NCBI GenBank assembly: GCA_030549775.1
Contig: CM060174.1
Coordinates: 10,473,786 to 10,537,785, forward strand
Origin: Tamarix chinensis
Lineage: Eukaryota; Streptophyta; Magnoliopsida; Caryophyllales; Tamaricaceae
Direction: 5' to 3'
Length of the DNA: 64,000 nt
Part shown: piece by piece, positions 60,086-64,000 of the stretch
How positions within the stretch are numbered: the stretch's first letter is position 1
Layout: the number at the start of each line of letters is the position of its first letter
The notes under the pieces: generated by a model
The model's database searches: none
Seen by the model: the letters and a program-made list of their open reading frames with translations, nothing else
What the model was told of the DNA's origin: nothing
Program-made: the position numbers and the translations under genes

Positions 60086-63000
60086 TTATTTCAACTTTTG
60101 TGAGACCTTGATGTAATTTAAGAACCTTTTGAGGGGCTCACCGCTAGCAATGACCTCTTTAGCTCTCTCGACTGCAGAGGATATGTCTTCTGCTCCCTCA
60201 CACCCCAGTAGGTGATCCACCACAGCAGCATTTAGGACAATTCGATCATATGCTGGTCCCTTCTCACCACGAAGTGCTGCTAAACCCAACTCTATATTCC
60301 TTGATACCTGCACTTGGTCAAAAGTTACTCAACTTGTCACTACATGATCATCAACACTGCCCGAGAAGGAAAAAACTAAAAATAGATCTCTGTGACAGTT
60401 GAGGCAAAAGCGTGAGAATATTATGATATTCAAGAATCAAGATGCCAATCAAAACACAGGTACAATTGATTGGGTGATGTGCATAGGAAGGGAAACAAAT
60501 TATCAACAAGTATACATATGAATTGTAACAAGATCCGTGCAACTCTTAAGTGTACAATGAACACCGACACAGCAACAAAGTTGAAACCTGAATTCAATTC
60601 GTTGATAGAATGCATTTGGGATGAGTTAGGACTGCTAATGTCCAACGTGTTCCCAAAAGAATTGATAGAGAATATATGGCACTCACACTAAGGAACAATT
60701 GGGGGCTTCCACATTAGATTCAGCAGTGAATATCTCAATTTTATGAGCTCAGAATGAGATGATCAATAGTTATTAGCAAAATATGTTAACTGTAAGTAAA
60801 TTCAAAGTTCCATACCGATCTATCAGTCCTTGGAGTGTCAGAGGGATCAAAACCGTAGTCTATAGCATTGACTTTGATATTGAAGGTCTCTCGTGATACA
60901 CCTGAAAGCAGATTTTGATACAATGAGCATGATACCGCATATATATCCCTTCAGAAAGGCCCGGTCAAGTACATTTTCAATTCGGTGACTTGGAAGCAAT
61001 CACGGCAAAGATATGTCTCAACACAGTGAAAACAAATATATATTAGAAGATGAAACCAAACATTATACCATCAAAATCAGGTGCAGCAGAACCAACTGAG
61101 GTGCGAAATCCAGAGCAATAGTTAACGGGAAGCCCTTTGGATGCATTTGCAGACCTTAATTTCGTAGTCATAGAAAGTGCCCCTTCCTCACCCTACAACA
61201 ACAGACGTCAACTAAGTAAGATCATAACGAAAGCGGTGTCACCAGATATATACAGATAACCTCAACATAGAGGACTTCATTAATTATCTACTTGAGACAA
61301 AACAAAAGAAACAAATTAATACAATTTCTGAAGAAAAGAAAGAACGCATTATTTCACTGCCAACCTTAACTACTAGGCCAGCATTAACGCCTCTTCTTCT
61401 CATAAGCATAAGAAGAGCCTCTTCATACCCTTCATGATAAAATCCAGCCACAATTGCTTCTCTTCCTTTAGCCTGTGAAACATGAATACCTTTTTAACGC
61501 AAGTCAAAGTCAGACCATCATTTACTATCAACCATGACTCTAACTGGCATATATGACCAAACTCATGGGCATCCAACTTCTAGATGATTTTGTTTACACA
61601 AAATGACTCCTAATCACAAGTTCAGTACCACACAGCATTGTATAAATAATTTTACACTATATGCAGTGGTATATAAATAGTCTTTTTAGCAATCCATGTT
61701 ACAGCTCACCCTCACATATTGCTGAACTTTTTCTGATGTGGCCATTGGTGGTCGTTTCTTAATATGTTCTCTTAAACCAATCAATGAATACCTGCAAGAA
61801 CAATGGGATTGAGCAATGGACACACTTCTGTTGTTCAACCAAATACAAGAAGAATAAATGCATGACATGCTTTTGCAGAATAAAGAGAGAAGACACAAAG
61901 TTCTGTATTTTTTATTATATGGACACAAGCATCAATGGTTATAAGATAAGGTATTCCAGGAATCAATTCTGACTTTCACACCTTTTTCTCCACCCACGAT
62001 ACCATCTCCATGACAAAGTTTACAAGATAAGATACAAGAGGATAGACATATCAATTGACCTTCCTTTTGGGGAACAATGGTTGAGCAGATTGTCAAAGTG
62101 AGGTAAGTTGGGGATTCTTTCCACCAAGAAAAAAAAAATCACGCTAGAAATTAATCAACTTATTAGGGAAAGAGAGAGATAGAAAGAGAGTACACAAAAA
62201 GACAAAGCTTCATTCTATAGTCCGGAAAGGAGCACTATATGTACTCCTATTGCCTGTGATGAATCCCCAAATGCTGTTTTCTAGAACAACTTCAAGTTGT
62301 TTCTTTGTTAACAAGGAAGCTGTGTTCTAATTCATAATTACAATCAAGCTATTCCAACAAGGGATAAAGGTAGGGACTTTTTCGTTCCCTCTAGATTAAT
62401 GATTCTTTGGTTACAATGACACATGGTGTCAATCTCTGGACTCCATACATCCCACTGTCAATAAAGTGACTTCTACTTGCAACCCAAAAAATGTTTGCAA
62501 AAGATATAAATAAAAGAAAATCAAAGCAAGACTGCTTATGAAGCAATTTGTGGAGAGTATGGGCCAAAAGGAAACAATGTATAAATAAATACTCACAGAG
62601 ACGGACAAGCTTCGCGCTGACTTATGTAGGCAAAGCCTGCTGTGTCATCCTGCAGCAACACCAATTAGGAGTCAACTATAAACAGTTCATACAATTACAG
62701 CAGAAACCAATACCTCAAGTAGTTGTTTTGCTTGTAGAGGGGTTAAATTTGTGTTTGCCCCCATGAATTTCAGCATTTGCTCTTCTGTGACACCACCCTG
62801 CGGAGACGGTAACAAATAAGTACACACCAGCACAACAAACACGGTGCAAACAAATCTGGATGTACTGCATCATCTTGGACAGCTTCTATAGAGGGACAAT
62901 ATTGGATACGATTTCTGCACGTCACTTCAAATTTAAGGGATGTAGAGGATTTAAGAGGAAAAAAATGCAAGAAAATCCTATTAATGCTCATTTCCTCTCA

Positions 63001-64000
63001 CAAGCATAAAATAAAATATTTTAGCATCATTTACCAAGCTTTATAATTTTTCTGGCTATATTAGCACTAAAGAAATTTAAAAAACACACCCACAGGGCAC
63101 AGTCGCAGCATATCATTTATTGTCCACAACTTTGACACCACACTTGCAATTTTAACGCCTGGTTACCAAGTCACTCATCCAACAGGAAAATATTGATTAA
63201 AAAAAGGCCCATAGGGAGCAGACATGGCCATTACACTGACCAACCCTTCAAACCAAGACTCATATTAGTGTTATAAAGAGCTTTAAAGCAACAAGATGAC
63301 AAAATGCACAGGAAATAACTCTGTCTCGGTAACCTACTGTCCCTTCAGAGATAATCACAACAGCCAAAAGGTTTGAAGGAAAAGTCAATAAGTGTCTTAG
63401 CATAATTATAGAAAAGGAAACTGAAAAGTGCTAACCTTTGGGGGCATCCATTCCACCCCATGAAGCAAGCAGGATTCACCATAAGATGATCTCACTGCAG
63501 CAACAAATAATGTGCTCCTGAAATAACGTGTGTTACCATCATAAGGTTCACCATAATGAGTCAATGATTTAACATCAGCCACAGGAGGAGTTCCTGGTGA
63601 CAAAATAATGATTACACAACCAACTATGTGTAAGACCATTTTTTCAAAAAACACGCACTAAGATAAATTATTGAATCAATATACTGAATAGGGATATTAC
63701 CAAATTCATCATCAAATGCAAGGCAGTATGCTTTAAGCTCACGATCTGTTTCCCTGTTCATTCGCTGGCCAATCAAAAATGCTGAAAGTAGTGACTCCCT
63801 CACTCCTCTAGATGTATCATCTCCTGGTACTAGTGGAAGGCTCTCCATCAATACACCCTGGACTTCCTCATATCCAAGATGACCTCCTGCCAAAACTTCT
63901 CTCAAGGCACCAACTAGCCTCATTTCAGAAGTGGTATTCCCTGTGTACTGGGGTCCAATTGAACTTCCCATAATAGATCCTTCTGGATCTGCTATGAATA
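60086..64000 (-). CDS. Anthranilate phosphoribosyltransferase-family (TrpD2-like) protein, C-terminal 404 residues, 5' end outside the window
   Basis: Exons on the minus strand: 64000-63701, 63593-63436, 62797-62714, 62649-62597, 61791-61710, 61472-61365, 61192-61069, 60901-60816 and 60307-60086 (stop at 60088-60086). All junctions are GT-AG with matching phases. The first exon carries the helical glycosyltransferase family 3 N-terminal domain (MRLVGALREVLAGGHLGYEE...SAFLIGQRMNRETD). Where true tryptophan-pathway enzymes have the PRPP-binding GTGGD loop, this one has THYGEPYDGNTRYF, followed by SCLLHGVEWMPPKGGVTEEQ, the pattern of TrpD2/YbiB-like proteins. AGFYHEGYEEALLMLMRRRG and RSANASKGLPVNY follow, ending RFLNYIKVSQKLK. 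Plants carry such a paralogue besides the tryptophan enzyme; its reaction is not established here. The N-terminus, including any plastid transit peptide, is beyond 64000. Confidence 0.88.

Overview
This is nuclear DNA of a flowering plant. Genes have GT-AG introns, the few real genes sit in AT-rich sequence made of several layers of decayed transposable elements, and endogenous pararetrovirus (caulimovirid) remnants are present. I cannot name the species. No bacterial features (operons, ribosome binding sites, CRISPR arrays) are present.

Only three host genes could be supported. (1) A GH28 polygalacturonase-like gene on the minus strand at 352-2579; its first two exons are in the window and the rest lies beyond position 1. 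(2) A complete seven-exon plastidial lipoyl synthase gene (LIP1p type, 401 residues) on the plus strand at 27793-34007. (3) The last 404 residues, in nine exons, of a TrpD2-like anthranilate phosphoribosyltransferase-family protein on the minus strand at 60086-64000; its 5' end lies beyond the window. The three genes share no obvious pathway. All exon boundaries were read by hand from splice dinucleotides and reading-phase continuity.

Region 5.5-23.6 kb is a nest of long, non-coding, LTR-like units of one family. They start TGTAATACC-like and end GGTGTTACA-like. A long pyrimidine tract follows the start, and minisatellites plus a 'GATCCACCGGCTATAATAGTGG'-type repeat lie in the 3' half in the best-preserved copies. 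Unit E (5555-23643) is split by unit A (about 10044-14791) and by inverted unit D (14866-22645), and D is itself split by inverted unit B (16977-21445). Unit C (42606-47970, 5-bp target duplication CTTGT) is a relative, and the 3' end of another (F) lies at 38244. No coding capacity was seen; they look like solo copies of a giant LTR.

Region 38.2-49.5 kb holds two overlapping, decayed caulimovirid copies on the minus strand. One carries coat-protein zinc knuckle, protease and the start of reverse transcriptase. The other carries movement protein and is interrupted by unit C. Region 52.8-54.6 kb is a broken, intron-containing copy of lipoyl synthase intron 4, exon 5 and part of intron 5, itself interrupted by an LTR-like insertion. 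Region 55.5-59.0 kb is a decayed L1-type LINE with RT, zf-RVT and RNase H remnants. Four small MITEs with recognisable ends and a four-copy 230-bp tandem array carrying a U2 snRNA-like motif complete the picture.
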